NCBI RefSeq assembly: GCF_019649055.1
Contig: NW_026570251.1
Coordinates: forward strand, 806,001-870,000
DNA from: Paramacrobiotus metropolitanus
Lineage: Eukaryota; Tardigrada; Eutardigrada; Parachela; Macrobiotidae
Reading direction: 5' to 3'
Length of the DNA: 64,000 nt
The notes below the pieces were generated by a model. It searched no databases. It had not been told where the DNA came from and saw only the letters and a list, made by a program, of their open reading frames with translations. Below, piece by piece: positions 1 through 10,943 of the stretch (position 1 is its first letter; each line of letters starts with the position of its first letter). Made by a program: the position numbers and the translations under genes.

Positions 1-1
1 T

Positions 2-946
2 GTCGGCTCCCCGGGGACTGACGAATGTGCGGCTTTGATGGCAGCAATGCAGGAAGTGTGCAGAGAGCTTGGGGTACCCCTGGCGCTCGACAAAACGGAG
101 GGACCCGCAACTCGCCTGACTTTTCTTGGCATCGAAATCGACTCTGACGCGCAAACACTTAGCCTACCGGCCGGGAAACTCCAAGAAATATCGGCAACCC
201 TTCAGCGCTGGCACGAGAGGTCAAGCTGTACGCTGACAGAACTGCAGAGCCTGATCGGAACACTAACGTTCGCCTCGAAATGCATTCCATCGAGTCACCT
301 GTTCACCAGAAGGATGATACAGCTACTGTCAGACCATCCCCCACGGAGTTTAATAACCCTCGACATGCAATTCCACCTGGATCTTGACTGGTGGCGGAGA
401 TTTCTTCCGCAGTGGAACGGAACTGCGTCATTTCTCCAGCCGGACTGGACCACCTCAGATGTAATGCACCTGTACACAGACGCGTCCGCCACGCTAGGAC
501 TCGGAGCATTCTGCGAAAACGAGTGGTTCCAATCTAGGTGGCCGGAGTGGCTGTTGCAGGCAGCACCGTCAATTGAGTACCTAGAAATGGTACCCATTCT
601 ACTTGCCGTCCTTGTTTGGGGGCAAAGATGGCGGCGGAGGAAGATAATCTTCCACACGGACAACGCCGGCGCTGTGGAGGCATGGGCTCACTTGCGCTCC
701 AGCAGCCCGGGCGTTCTCGACCTAATGCGTCGCATGACCTGGGCAGCGGCTACGAATAACTTAACGTTGACACTGAAGCACATTCGAGGCGTTGATAATG
801 GCATCGCTGACGCGCTCTCTCGCTTTCAGATGGAGCGGTTCCGAGCGCTCGCTACTGCAGCAGCTCCAAAGCCGACCACGTTTCCGGATATATTTCCGGA
901 CCTGCGCAGCACGTTCCGCCCAACTCCACGCTGCATAAGCTCCTAA
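2..946 (+). CDS. Reverse transcriptase (C-terminal part) with RNase H domain
   Basis: The frame is already open at the window edge, so the N-terminal palm with the RT active site is missing. The visible part starts in the conserved stretch LTFLGIEID after the palm, continues through the thumb/connection and ends in an RNase H domain. Counting from the Met at 35, the RNase H carboxylates are D149 (in LYTDAS), E184 (in EYLEM), D209 (in FHTDN) and D259 (in GIADALSR), a complete DEDD set. The enzyme would copy element RNA into DNA and degrade the template. The 3 prime end overlaps the recombinase frame. No internal lesion is visible, so it is probably an intact copy truncated only by the window. 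Confidence 0.88.
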   Translation, partial: VGSPGTDECAALMAAMQEVCRELGVPLALDKTEGPATRLTFLGIEIDSDAQTLSLPAGKLQEISATLQRWHERSSCTLTELQSLIGTLTFASKCIPSSHLFTRRMIQLLSDHPPRSLITLDMQFHLDLDWWRRFLPQWNGTASFLQPDWTTSDVMHLYTDASATLGLGAFCENEWFQSRWPEWLLQAAPSIEYLEMVPILLAVLVWGQRWRRRKIIFHTDNAGAVEAWAHLRSSSPGVLDLMRRMTWAAATNNLTLTLKHIRGVDNGIADALSRFQMERFRALATAAAPKPTTFPDIFPDLRSTFRPTPRCISS

Positions 947-1899
947 ATGCCCACATCTCTGGATCCTCCAGGAAGACGTACGGGGCATCGCTGAATCGTT
1001 TCGAACGGTTCTGCAATGAAAGCGGTTACACGATGTTGCCAGCAAAACCATCAACTGTTGCGTCCTTTGTCGCTCAGCTGTTCGATGAAAAGGCTGCCTT
1101 CCGAACCATGAAAGTTCACCTTGCGGCCATCCACAACAGCCACAGAGAGGCCGGGCTGCCTAACCCCACCGCCGACGACTTGGTCGTGCGCGCGGTGAGC
1201 GGTTTCAAACGGCTGAACAGCCCGAAGCCTGACCGGCGTCTACCCATTACACTGGACCTCATGCGCACACTGAAGACTCGACTGAAAGCACACAACGACG
1301 AGGACGAATCTGCCATGCTCTGGAGCGCCTTCTGCACGGCGTTCTTCGGATTCCTGCGCATAAGCGAGATCATCTCGAAGTCGCAACACACTTACGACCG
1401 CGCATCCACCCTGCTCCTACGTGACGTGAGCATATCCGACGACGCAGCGATTATAACGTTGAAACGGACAAAAACCGATCAGAGCGCTGAAGGCTCGAAG
1501 ATAACGCTGACGGCCACGAATCGTTCGGTCTGCCCAGTGCGCGCCATTAAGACTTACTACCGCTACCGTGCCGAACAGGGACATCCCACGTATCCGTTCT
1601 TTCGATACCGAAATGGTGATTACCTCACCCGCGGAGCTGTAAACCGGTTTTTAAAATTACTGCTGAAAGATCACCCGGATTGCGCGCGGCTTAGCACGCA
1701 CAGCTTCCGCATCGGAGCCGCTACGGAAGCCGCGGAACAACAACTCCCAAAAGAGGAAATCCAGCGCGCCGGGAGGTGGAAGAGCAACTGCGTGGAGCGG
1801 TACATCCGGCCCCGCACACTCACCGGACCTGACCTCTACAGACGAGCAACTTGTTTGGGGGCGAAGAAACCGGGCACCGGCGGAGGGTGCCGGCAGTGA
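931..1899 (+). CDS. Tyrosine recombinase of the DIRS/Ngaro element
   Basis: This is a phage-integrase-fold recombinase that would insert circular element DNA without a DDE integrase. The first Met is at 1033, but the frame stays open upstream and reads sensibly (a helical SAM-like N-terminus) into the end of the RT gene, so translation probably starts by frameshift or from the overlapping frame. Counting from 1033, the catalytic residues are R109 (GFLRISEI), H223 and R226 (HSFR), W249 (GRWK) and the nucleophile Y257 (ERYIR). The last 14 codons run into repeat B1. All key residues are present and the frame is intact. Confidence 0.88.
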   Translation: MHKLLNAHISGSSRKTYGASLNRFERFCNESGYTMLPAKPSTVASFVAQLFDEKAAFRTMKVHLAAIHNSHREAGLPNPTADDLVVRAVSGFKRLNSPKPDRRLPITLDLMRTLKTRLKAHNDEDESAMLWSAFCTAFFGFLRISEIISKSQHTYDRASTLLLRDVSISDDAAIITLKRTKTDQSAEGSKITLTATNRSVCPVRAIKTYYRYRAEQGHPTYPFFRYRNGDYLTRGAVNRFLKLLLKDHPDCARLSTHSFRIGAATEAAEQQLPKEEIQRAGRWKSNCVERYIRPRTLTGPDLYRRATCLGAKKPGTGGGCRQ

Positions 1900-2048
1900 G
1901 CGACCTGTACCCACAGGTAAGATCCTCAGCTGCAATTGCGCACCTCCGGCCATGCCGGCACACTTCAAACTCCAACAACCGCACGCGGAAGTCGCCTCGC
2001 ACATCACTGAACTCCGGAACCACATCGCGAATTCAAGGTTAATTTAAA
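1857..2048 (+). repeat. Split direct repeat, copy B1
   Basis: These 192 bp are identical to 2302-2493 (offset 445). The repeat begins at GGGGGCGAAG and ends at GGTTAATTTAAA. Its 5 prime part overlaps the end of the recombinase gene. Confidence 0.93.
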
Positions 2049-2301
2049 TGTCAGTTAAGGATTAGCAGAAATTAAATTACCGCTGAATTCGCAATTCCCT
2101 GTACTCACCGGCACCGGCACCGGGCCGTGTGCTATGCATTGCTTTGCTCATAGTGTGTGCTCATTCCTGTCGCTCATTTACGCTAAAATCATTCCTTACT
2201 CCTTTCGGTTTTCGATTACCACCCGCCCGCCCTTCTGGCACGATTTGTTATTCTTTTCACCGTTACGGTCTTGTATGTCTGCTGTATCAAGTTCAATAAA
2301 G

Positions 2302-2493
2302 GGGGGCGAAGAAACCGGGCACCGGCGGAGGGTGCCGGCAGTGAGCGACCTGTACCCACAGGTAAGATCCTCAGCTGCAATTGCGCACCTCCGGCCATGC
2401 CGGCACACTTCAAACTCCAACAACCGCACGCGGAAGTCGCCTCGCACATCACTGAACTCCGGAACCACATCGCGAATTCAAGGTTAATTTAAA
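2302..2493 (+). repeat. Split direct repeat, copy B2 (element 3 prime end)
   Basis: This is the second, identical copy of the 192-bp repeat. Sequence after 2493 has no counterpart near B1, so this is taken as the element boundary. Confidence 0.9.
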
Positions 2494-3981
2494 GCCCGTT
2501 TTGAACTACTGTGGAGAAAATTTGCCGGTTCTTGCCTCTAAAACTTGTGCTTGGAATAACTAAAATTAGCATATTCTACTTAAACACATAGCGCATCACT
2601 AGCTCCTCAACGGTTGTATGCCGATTTATGCACAAAATGCCGACAGCTGTCAGTTTTATGCCAACCAAACTGTCGCTATCCTATTATGATGCAGTTCATT
2701 TTTGCAAATAACACGTCAACGTTTTGTTTTTTGCATTTTTCTTCTGGTATAAACGGCTTCTGTCAACTCCGCACCTAGCTGATCCGCTAGTGAAGAGAAC
2801 CCGTCTTATATCGAACAACTTACAACTGATTTCAAAAACATTTCCGGCTGACATGACGAGGTTGTCATTACGGCCATCCTTGCCATTACGACTTTTTTTG
2901 GCGCAGTTCGTGTAACTTGTAATACGACCCGCGTAATCCCTAGCATTACAAGCAAACCTGTAAATTAATACCGATGAGAGAATTTTCGTTTATTGTGTTT
3001 AACCGCTTCCATTAGTCTACGAAAAAAATTAAGGAAAAAAACCCTACGAATCAAAACAAAGAACAGATATAACCTTCGACAAATAGCAGTATTTCATTGA
3101 AGTTATGGACTTTAGCTCATAATTTCCAGAGAAATATCGTAATATATTAATTTTGCATTCGGTAAAAATGCCAATGATATTTGTGGATATAGCCTTTTTA
3201 TTTTGATTGTACTAGCCATGGAGTCGGTTATAAATGATGGTATCTATCGATAACAACAGCATAAATGTACACAATATAACATAAGTGTACAGTGTTAAGG
3301 TTACTATTAAAAATCTAATTAGAAAGGTTTTAATTATCGCTGGGTCCTTTCCCCAAAGTTTCTTGAAGTGCGCTTCTTCGTCCTTGCTCTCAATTGGAAA
3401 TTCTTGTTCTCTACCATCCCACGGAAAGAGGGCCACAAATACAGCACTGGCCGGATTGGCTGCAAACACACCACAATATAAATTCCATAAATGGCAAACA
3501 GAAACGTTATTATCTTATATATATAATTATAAAGGCGGCGCCAGCCCTTTGCAAGAACCAAAAACCGTGGAAGCACCGTAAAATCTGCATGCAATATATT
3601 GCCTACAGTATAATAACACGTTTAACCGGCAGGAAGGTGGACTGGTGGATGTTCAATGAAATCGCATCTACCTTTTTGTCGAAATCCGGCAGAAAAAAGG
3701 ATACGAATTCAGTGAACATTTAGCATAAGAAACAAGGGGCTTGTAGGTATAAAAAGCAGTTCAACACTTTGTCGAACTGCATTGCGGGCTGTGCGCTTAA
3801 AGACACGCTGTCGGGTAGCAAAGTGATACATGTACTCCATCCAGTCGGGTCGTTGAAGCATGCATGTACTAAATTTCTCTAGCTCCATTGGTGTTAGCTT
3901 TTGAATTAAGACAAATTTAAGAGGAGCATATTTTCTTTACCCGGTGTGCAGCTGGGAGCGCATAGGATCCCTGTGTGGATA
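2494..3981. other. AT-rich flank, no supported gene
   Basis: No convincing coding region was found. A minus-strand reading frame at 3212-3469 starts after a TTTGCAG acceptor-like site and has about 45 plausible residues, then turns into AT-rich hydrophobic sequence, so it was not accepted. A perfect short hairpin (GCAGTTC / GAACTGC) lies at about 3757-3781. Confidence 0.5.
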
Positions 3982-4317
3982 CTAGTATGTGCCTCCGTGC
4001 GGATCGCACGGAGGACACTGTGGAGGTGGGCATGGCGGACATTTGTCGCTTCCAGCAGTTGCCATTAATAAGAACGGTTTACCAGCCGCGGCGAAGCTGT
4101 TAAGGGGGCATGGCGCACACGACGCAACCGGACAAATGCAGTTGGCCGATATTCCATCTTGTACTAGCCGAGAGAAAACATAATTTTTAAAACAACATGA
4201 AATTTACGGTTTGAAAAGCGGCTCATTTAATAAGAGTGTATAATCCATACCGGTGAAACGGGCGCAATGAATAAGGAGGAAGAGCACAATCCACAGCGCT
4301 GCTGCCTTGCTAGCCAT
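3982..4317 (-). CDS. Small secreted cysteine-rich protein, two exons (82 aa)
   Basis: Exon 1 (4317-4251) encodes a Met followed by a strongly hydrophobic signal peptide (core ALWIVLFLLIHC). An 87-nt intron (4250-4164) has GT and AG ends (GTATGG ... CGGCTAG). Exon 2 (4163-3982) continues in phase 1 and ends at TAG. The mature part has about nine cysteines in C-x-C, C-x2-C and C-x3-C spacings with many prolines, for example KCPPCPPPQCPPC, and ends in GGTY. The splice phase fits exactly and both exons are coding-like, which supports a real gene. I do not recognise the family. It is a secreted or cuticle/venom-like small protein only by composition, and the function is unknown. Confidence 0.65.
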
Positions 4318-5816
4318 CTTCAATGTAAAGGGAAGCTCGTTTCATTTAGAAAAACCGACGAAGGATGCGCTTTTTTACGGCTTTTTCTTCAAACAGCAGC
4401 TGTACCTCCCGAACACATGTTTACTTGCTAGCATGGATTGTAGATACAGCTTTCTCTGAAAGTGACCATTGTTAAGCCTTGCGGGTGTTGTTTTCGATTG
4501 TTTTTTTGCAGCCTGGCCACATTAACCGCATCTTTCCGTATTACGGTACACAGTACACACAGACTTGGGGTACGTTAGCGGCGCTGCGGCGCAATTGCGA
4601 GCGCAAAGCCAAATTTCTCTGTAACATAAATTTTTCAGTAGTCAATTTTACGCATACATACGTACAACTAAAACCTTTTCGCAATTGCCATTGGCTGGCT
4701 GGGCGCACTTGTTTGCACCGAGCGCGAAGCGCGAGGTGCTGCAATTAATTAATCGTCAAGAGCATAATTTTTTTCTGACGCCACGAAGAGCGTCACGGCT
4801 CACTTTTCCAATTCCACAAACCCAGTACCACTACTCAGTGGTACTGGCGCTCGCGCTCGTGCAGTAATGTGGTTAAAAACCACCGCTAGTATATAATAAT
4901 ACATGTACGCGTGTGTAGCATACAAGGGAACGCAAATCGATCGCGTAACGATTTCAACAGTTGACAGACTGCAATGCCAACATATATAATTCAGTTTTAC
5001 CAACTAACCATCGAAAAAGCTTCGAGGGAAGGCGAAAAAGTTTTGAACTTTTTTTTAAAATTTACTCTATCTTTGATCCTTTTAGTCTGTTTACGAAAAA
5101 ATTAAAGCTTGTCGGAAATCTGAGCCGGTGGCAGGGTGATCCTATTCAAATTTATACGGATAAGAAACTTTAGCAAAATAAGAAGGGTGCGACTACTGTC
5201 AGCTTGCTAGACCCCTTTTTGAATATTGTCACCTCCTTTCTTCCCGTTCGGCTATTGTCACCACTTTTCTAAAAGTTAAGTCATCACCCCCTTTGACTAC
5301 TGGCACTCCTCGACCCTGGTCATTTCCTAAAAGAATTTTTCTTGTTTTACCAAGATGAATTCGTCCATGAAGACGTGAGCTTTGAAGTTGGTGCCATAGG
5401 AATCCAGAATGTAAACCACAAATTTTACCACCGGAAGGTTCAAAAGAGGACTGCTTGCTGCTCGTACCCCAAGAAGGACAGTCGATCATTCATGACTCCG
5501 TGCTGCCAGCGAAACCAAAATTTTCGTACTCGTAGGATGGTATTTGCTCGAAAAAGTTAAAGAACAGTTAGCAGGCTAAGTGCAGTTAAATTCGTGGCAA
5601 ATTCCCTGTACTGCTTTGTTAAACGTCGGCTCGGCCCACTTCCTTTGTTGCTCATGAGAACGTTTTATGTTGCCGCCGGCCGTGCACACGGCCCGATTTT
5701 TGCTGTTCGCCTTATGTTCGGTCGTGCTGACAATCTGATACGCTTTCAGTTTGCCGATTTAATCCTCTGCTGTTTTCGTTTATGAAATCCGCCTTTGTGA
5801 AATTCAGATTTCGTTT
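4318..5816. other. Non-coding stretch
   Basis: No supported gene. A short direct duplication of GTACCACTACTCAGTGGTAC type (a palindromic decanucleotide) lies at about 4826-4845. Otherwise it is AT-rich with homopolymers. Confidence 0.4.
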
Positions 5817-6583
5817 GTGAAATCCAGATTTTTGATTTCGTTCGTGAAATCCATTAACGATGCCTCCATCCACGAGAAGCAGAAGACGGCCAAGAAACCC
5901 CGTCGTGCCACTGGAAAACTTCGTGGAACAGCGCCCGCGAAGCGCTTGAAGAGCGTCATCGTTCGCCTTGAGCCAGCCGAAGTTCAGTTATTAGAGCCCA
6001 CTCTTCAGTCCATTTTTCAGCAGCAGCAGAAGCACCAGCAGCAGATGGACTCGTTGATGGCCGTTGTGAGAAACCAGCCACCGCAAGCTGCCCGGCCGCT
6101 TTCGCCATCATCTAATTTGCGGATCCAGCTTGGTGACGACTTCTGGAGAATCGTGCACCAGGTGGGCTCACGGTGCCTCCACGAGCAAGGCAGACAATGG
6201 GAAAAAGATGAAGCATCGCAAGAGAGGTAAGGAAAGTGTTTCCTCATCCTCCGAACAGGGTAGCGACGACGAGAGCTTGCCAGAGGACAGTGAAGTACAG
6301 CAGCACCATGGCAACCCCCTGATGCGTTTGATCATTCGGGACAACTTTCGATGCAGCCACTGGTCTCGGACCAGACAAATCACCAGCTCCCGGCCATACC
6401 GGATAAAAAGCTGCGGAAGAAACTGCTGGACCTCACTGAGTACGTGGGTTTTGACTTGCTGCTGCGACGCAACAGAGTGGAGAAGCCCAAGAAAGTGCAG
6501 TCAAATCTGAGCTTAGTGGATGGGAAGATGACCATCACCCCGGAAGACTTTTGCACTGGACATACAGTAGTTCAGTCACTCTG
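5817..6583 (+). pseudogene. Gag-like ORF remnant in three frames
   Basis: Three overlapping reading frames join into one protein-like stretch: a basic N-terminus, a Q-rich helix (QQQQKHQQQMDSL), an acidic serine-rich linker, and a lysine-rich C-terminus starting LPAIPDKKLRKKL. The second change of frame falls exactly on a run of five C at 6315-6319, consistent with a one-base indel. The layout (coiled Q-rich region, acidic linker, then a P-x-L-xx-K type motif) resembles Gag-like ORF1 proteins of DIRS/Ngaro elements, but no diagnostic domain is visible. It could equally be a decayed host gene. Confidence 0.35.
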
Positions 6584-6722
6584 ACCTAGTCTTGTTACGT
6601 GGGGGTTAAGACAATTTGGTTACTCCCTAATCTAGAGGGTCATTTCGGTCGCTCGTTGACCAAAGAGTCTTGTTAACCGCGGTTCGGTCTTGTTAACCTT
6701 GTTAACCGGGCCTTGTTAACCG

Positions 6723-7110
6723 CCCTTTGCACCGGACAGTAGTCACAGCTCGTTTACTCGTTCCCTAACGGGCTTTGCACACTGGACAGTAGTGACCGCT
6801 CGGTCACCCGTTCACCTAGCGATCTCTTTGCACCGGACAGTAGTGGTGGCTCGGTACAGGTGCTCTAACGCGCTCTGTGCACTTGACAATAGTGACAGCT
6901 CAGTTAATCGCTCGCCTAACGAGTTCTTTGCGCACGGGACAGTAGTGATCGCTCGGCCACCCGCACACCTACCGAACTATGGTGGTAGTTTGGTCACTTA
7001 CTGGCCTAGCGGGTTGTGTCAAGTGTCAACTACACTATTGTGGTATTTCGGTCACCCGCTGAACTAACTGGTGTGTGCACCGAACAGTGGCGGTAGTTCG
7101 ATCCCTGAGT
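6723..7110 (+). repeat. Degenerate minisatellite, about 50-bp period
   Basis: The motif TTTGCACCGGACAGTAGTG recurs at about 6725, 6774, 6827, 6876 and 6927, each followed by a CGCTCGGTCACCCG-like segment, then decays to about 7110. Copies are diverged and no protein frame is kept. Confidence 0.7.
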
Positions 7111-9149
7111 GAACAGACAATCATGGTCGTGACTAGTGATAGCGTAGCGATAGCTGCTCGGCCGGCACTCGTGCAGAAATCGTACTTAATGCCAACGTTA
7201 CATACCTAGTTGTTCTTGCCGTAATAATGGTCTGCTAATTAAATTCATTTGATAATTTAATCAGTAGAGCAGACTTTCATTTTTTGAATATATTTTAGTT
7301 GGTTTACGTGGCAACATTGCGTGGTTAAAAATACCACGATGATAATTATTATTATAATAATTTCGTTGCATTTGGTGAAGGTAGTCAAAACTCTTGCGCT
7401 TTGGCGTTCTAAGCGGGAGAGGTTTAGAAAGAAATGAATACTATCTGGCCGGGTTTTCGACTACGGGCTTTCAGAATATATTATTGGTTTACTTCAGTCA
7501 TTTCTGGTTTACCGGCTCTGGTGTATTCCATTCGTGGCCATATAGATCTGAATCTGGATATATGCGTCTATTTTGAAAACGTATCCTGCGTGGATGTTCA
7601 ATGCTGGCATCCGGCTGCTGGACAACCGGGCGCTTGGATTAAATGTGATCGACTATAATGTTGCGGTTTCTCCGTCTATCGGGAATCCTCCACTTATGGC
7701 GGAGTGTTGTAGGGAATCACCCTTACACAATCAGCTTTTTTTTCGTGACCGTTGCTGTTTTAAAACGTTATTATACCGGCAGCTGTCACAATCACTCAAG
7801 CCGAATTTAAGCCGCCCACACGCCTAATCTTGGAAGAGCCTGACACCGCAGATTATAAGCAGATCCCCGACATTTATGAGTTCATTACTCTCAGACAATA
7901 ACTGTTATTAAATTGCGTTGTTGTCATTTTTAATGATATTTGTGGATGGAGTATTTTTATTCAAGGATACAAATGCTCCAATTGCATATATTCTTAAAAT
8001 TTTAAAATCAGCGATGGCATTGGTAGGTGAAGCTTTTTACTGGAAGCTATCAACTGGCAATGAATAAGTGTTTCATTTGGGTCTGAGTGCCTTTGTCGGT
8101 AATTCGGTATAGGCATGACGTTAGCTAGTGTGTGAAACTTTGCTCCATTTTATATGGGAACGGTCTTGGACTCTTGTTTATTCAACGCTTCTTCTTGCCG
8201 ATTTCTAACAAGTGTCTATTCTTTTTTCGATTTTGCGGGCAAAGAAGCGGACACCAGAAACATTATCGGTTCATTGAGGAAACCAACGCGAGGCACACAA
8301 TTTTTTTTGCCTTGGACGGAGACGTTCAAATAGAACGATGGCAATATCCATGGCAGATTGCCAAATAAGTTTTACTGGTCTTCTTTGATTCCGTTGCTAC
8401 ATAAAGGTATGTGAGGCGACTGTCCTCTTATCGTATTAGTCTTAAGCTTATCGGTCAAGGACAAAACTCGTTAACGTCAAATTAAAATTAAATTAAACAC
8501 CTTCCCTAAGTCCCCTTCTACGTGGACACAGCTCCTGTCGTAAAACTTCTGCAAGAGATTAGCTTCCGGCATTTCTAAATTGTGAATGGTGGACCTGTGG
8601 CATAATAATTATTTGCTGCTGAAAACCTTTTAGTAACTTTTAAAATTGTCAAGCTTCAGGATTTTTGCGTAAATGGGTGCTGCAAAGAACTGTGACAAAT
8701 CTATACACATGTACAATCTGACTAACTGAGGAAGCGACGGTCTATGTTAAGAAGCGAGCGAACAGCCTTTTTTTGCCCGCTGAGGCTGGTTAAGATCACT
8801 GCAGTGCTCTGTGACGAGTCACTGACGACTATAAATAGACCGAAGACAGAGGATTTCAGTGAGTGCCAGAAAGCGCAAGCGGAATGCTCCGCTCGCATTC
8901 ACTTACACGCGTATGAGTGTGGCTGTCTGCGTGCGTACTAGCGGTACAAACCGGTTTTCGCTGTCTTCGCCAAACGCATACCCTAAACCCGTCGCTTCCT
9001 TTATTAGTCGGATTGTAGTTTGTATGCAAAATTAACAGGGAACTCCATTACTCTGAAGCTCCAGGCAGTACATGACGTCATTAACGCGCAGAATTAACAT
9101 TTTTGGTGATATCGAAAGGCAAACAAAAATGAAAAAGTTAGCTTAGTCG
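7111..9149. other. Flank between minisatellite and Polinton, no supported gene
   Basis: Only short, compositionally random reading frames are present. Nothing could be assigned. Confidence 0.4.
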
Positions 9150-9278
9150 TCAGCAGCACTACGGACTACGGCCCATAGGAAACGCCGCTTATATGCAGGA
9201 CTGTAGCCCATTCAAACGGACTAAAGTCTATGGGCGACCGCCCATATACAGGCATAGGAGGGTGCGGGTGGCATTTAC
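9150..9278 (+). repeat. Left terminal inverted repeat of the Polinton
   Basis: It matches the reverse complement of 29541-29663 from TCAGCAGCACTAC to GGTGCGGGTGGCA with a few mismatches and one small indel. It contains a perfect hairpin TATGGGCG-AC-CGCCCATA at about 9230-9247, also preserved in the right copy with a changed loop. Confidence 0.9.
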
Positions 9279-9612
9279 GTTTGGCAGTCAACCACCATGA
9301 GTATGCAGTTACTTACTACCGCATTGCCCAAATTCACAGCACGGTCGTACAACATTACATTGACATCCAACCACCTTCGCGTACGCAGTTACCAGCTTTT
9401 CCACATTTTTACAGCAGACTGGTGCGAATTTTCGCTAACGGCTCCTGTGAATTTTCGTTCTTAGTATTGCAGTAGCGTGGGATCCACTATTAAACGATAT
9501 CTACAATGCACCGCAGATTATCCCCAGGTTTTAAAGTGCATACTATAACTGCTTTTATACGCAGCTTCACGTTTACTTTACGTTGTATTAGTTGTATTCT
9601 GTTTGTTACATT

Positions 9613-10495
9613 ATGTTTCGTTCACTTGTGTACAATGCTATCAACATGTATGCCTACCTGTGGAACCAGCCTGATGATGCTAAGACCATCATCCTGGATG
9701 AGTTCCCTCTTGCCGATTTCCGTGACGTACCGCTCGCTCGCTTCACGGACCTGCAGTGCCTGTCCGCTAACGCCTGTGGATTGTCGTCTTTGCTTGGTTT
9801 GTCTACGTTGCCTAACCTGACGTACCTACAGGTCAACGACAACCAGTTGGGTTTCTACGCGGAGAACCCCCGCTTTGAGATCCTGGCAACAGCGACACCA
9901 AACCTGAAGCGATTGATTTTAGCCAACAACGGGATCAGCAGCGTGGATTTCTTGGAGCCGCTGAAGAACTTGCCCGCGCTCCATACCGTGGATTTGTACT
10001 GCAACAGCGTTAACCGGACCCACTCCCGTTACCTGATCCGCGCAATCCCACAGGTTATGCGATGGAGTGGAGACGATGGCGACGGCGATAGCGAGAGCGA
10101 TGAAGAAATGAACGGTGAGTAGTTTTTGCTGCTCATCTTGTTGTTTGCGCCGCTATCTTTGTATCGTTTAAAATTTTAATCAGGGAATTTTATGTACATA
10201 GAGCCTGAGTCGGACCATGGCGAGGAGGAGGAGGATGACGATGCGTCGATGGCTGGTTCAGGTATTTGTTTGATTTTTGACTCTGTATGTGACTTTCTAA
10301 AATTTCTTGCGGATACTTGCAGACCGTACTTGGTTGTTGTCGGACGATGATGTGGACCACATCGCGGACTCTGCTTCGGAACCGGATTTGGATGAATTGG
10401 CCTCGGAAGCGGACGCGGATGAGATCCCGGACTCGGCCTCGGAACAAGATGGCGACAACCTGGGGAGCGACGACGACGTTGTTATGCTAAACTAG
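9613..10495 (+). CDS. ANP32-like leucine-rich acidic protein, three exons (about 250 aa)
   Basis: Exon 1 (9613-10114) encodes the LRR fold, with repeats such as LPNLTYLQVNDNQL, PNLKRLILANNGI and LEPLKNLPALHTVDLY, closed by a C-terminal cap ending in IPQVMRW. Exons 2 (10184-10261) and 3 (10323-10495) add an acidic tail rich in D/E/S. Both introns keep phase 1 with GT-AG ends. The domain order, LRR count and LRR cap followed by an acidic tail match ANP32 / acidic nuclear phosphoproteins, which act on histones, phosphatase 2A and nuclear export. The start could also be the Met at 9646. It is the first gene inside the left TIR and has no visible lesion. The gene was probably captured from a host; its role in the element is inferred, perhaps chromatin or histone handling. 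Confidence 0.8.
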
Positions 10496-10943
10496 TTAGG
10501 TGTCTTATTGCGCTATTCCTGTTTTCACCCATTCGGGGACCCCCTTGGTAATCATTTGACGGGTGCTATGTATTCTTTTCTTTGTTACTGCTTGTACGAT
10601 TGTTTATTGCTCTGTTCCTGTTCTCACTCCCGGATTACTCATCGGAAACCGTACACGGTCTTACGTGTTTTCTCTAATTGTTGCTACTTATTTTTTCTGT
10701 ATTTATGTTATGGGTAGTACGTTGCGCTCGTACGTGTGAAGAAAAAGTAAAATGCGTAGCAGACGTTGCTGTGAAATTTCGGTTTTGCAAAGGTATAAAA
10801 TACGACCGCACAAAAAAATTACTTAAAGTCAAATATCGGTAGTCTGAATTTCACTTCTGATATTTTTGCGGCCTCTGAAAATCGTTTTCGGTTAAATAAT
10901 ATTCATCAAAATCTTGCATCTGCAAATTTTGACCTTTTCCAAA
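10496..10943 (+). promoter_or_regulatory. Intergenic region with TATA box
   Basis: No gene is present. A TATA-type element GGTATAAAATA lies at about 10792-10802, roughly 145 bp upstream of the next start codon (10944). A CGGGGACCCCCTTGG motif at 10534-10548 belongs to a motif that recurs across the element. Confidence 0.45.

Larger units (their letters stand above)
1..2493 (+). mobile_element. DIRS/Ngaro-type tyrosine-recombinase retrotransposon, 3 prime part
   Basis: The order is RT-RNase H, an overlapping tyrosine recombinase, then the repeat arrangement B1 - A2 - B2. B1 (1857-2048) and B2 (2302-2493) are identical over 192 bp and flank a 253-bp segment, A2 (2049-2301). A tyrosine recombinase instead of a DDE integrase, together with split direct repeats instead of LTRs, is the hallmark of Ngaro/PAT-like elements. 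The family model predicts that A2 matches the left terminus A1, which lies outside the window. An AATAAA signal sits at about 2294, just before B2. Both ORFs are open and the repeats are identical, so the insertion looks recent. Confidence 0.85.

Noticed and set aside
1857-2493. Repeats as retroviral LTRs
   Set aside because: They lie downstream of a tyrosine recombinase gene, are 253 bp apart and do not flank the ORFs; the split-direct-repeat model fits.
3212-3469. Minus-strand frame with NPASAVFVALFPWDG after a TTTGCAG site
   Set aside because: It has only about 45 plausible residues, no start exon, and an AT-rich hydrophobic continuation. Kept as unproven.
9230-9475. Open frame starting inside the left TIR
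   Set aside because: It begins in the inverted repeat and has no domain; chance frame.
10508-10717. Hydrophobic 69-codon frame between ANP32-like and PolB
   Set aside because: Cys/Leu-rich by base composition, no upstream promoter of its own, no conserved pattern.
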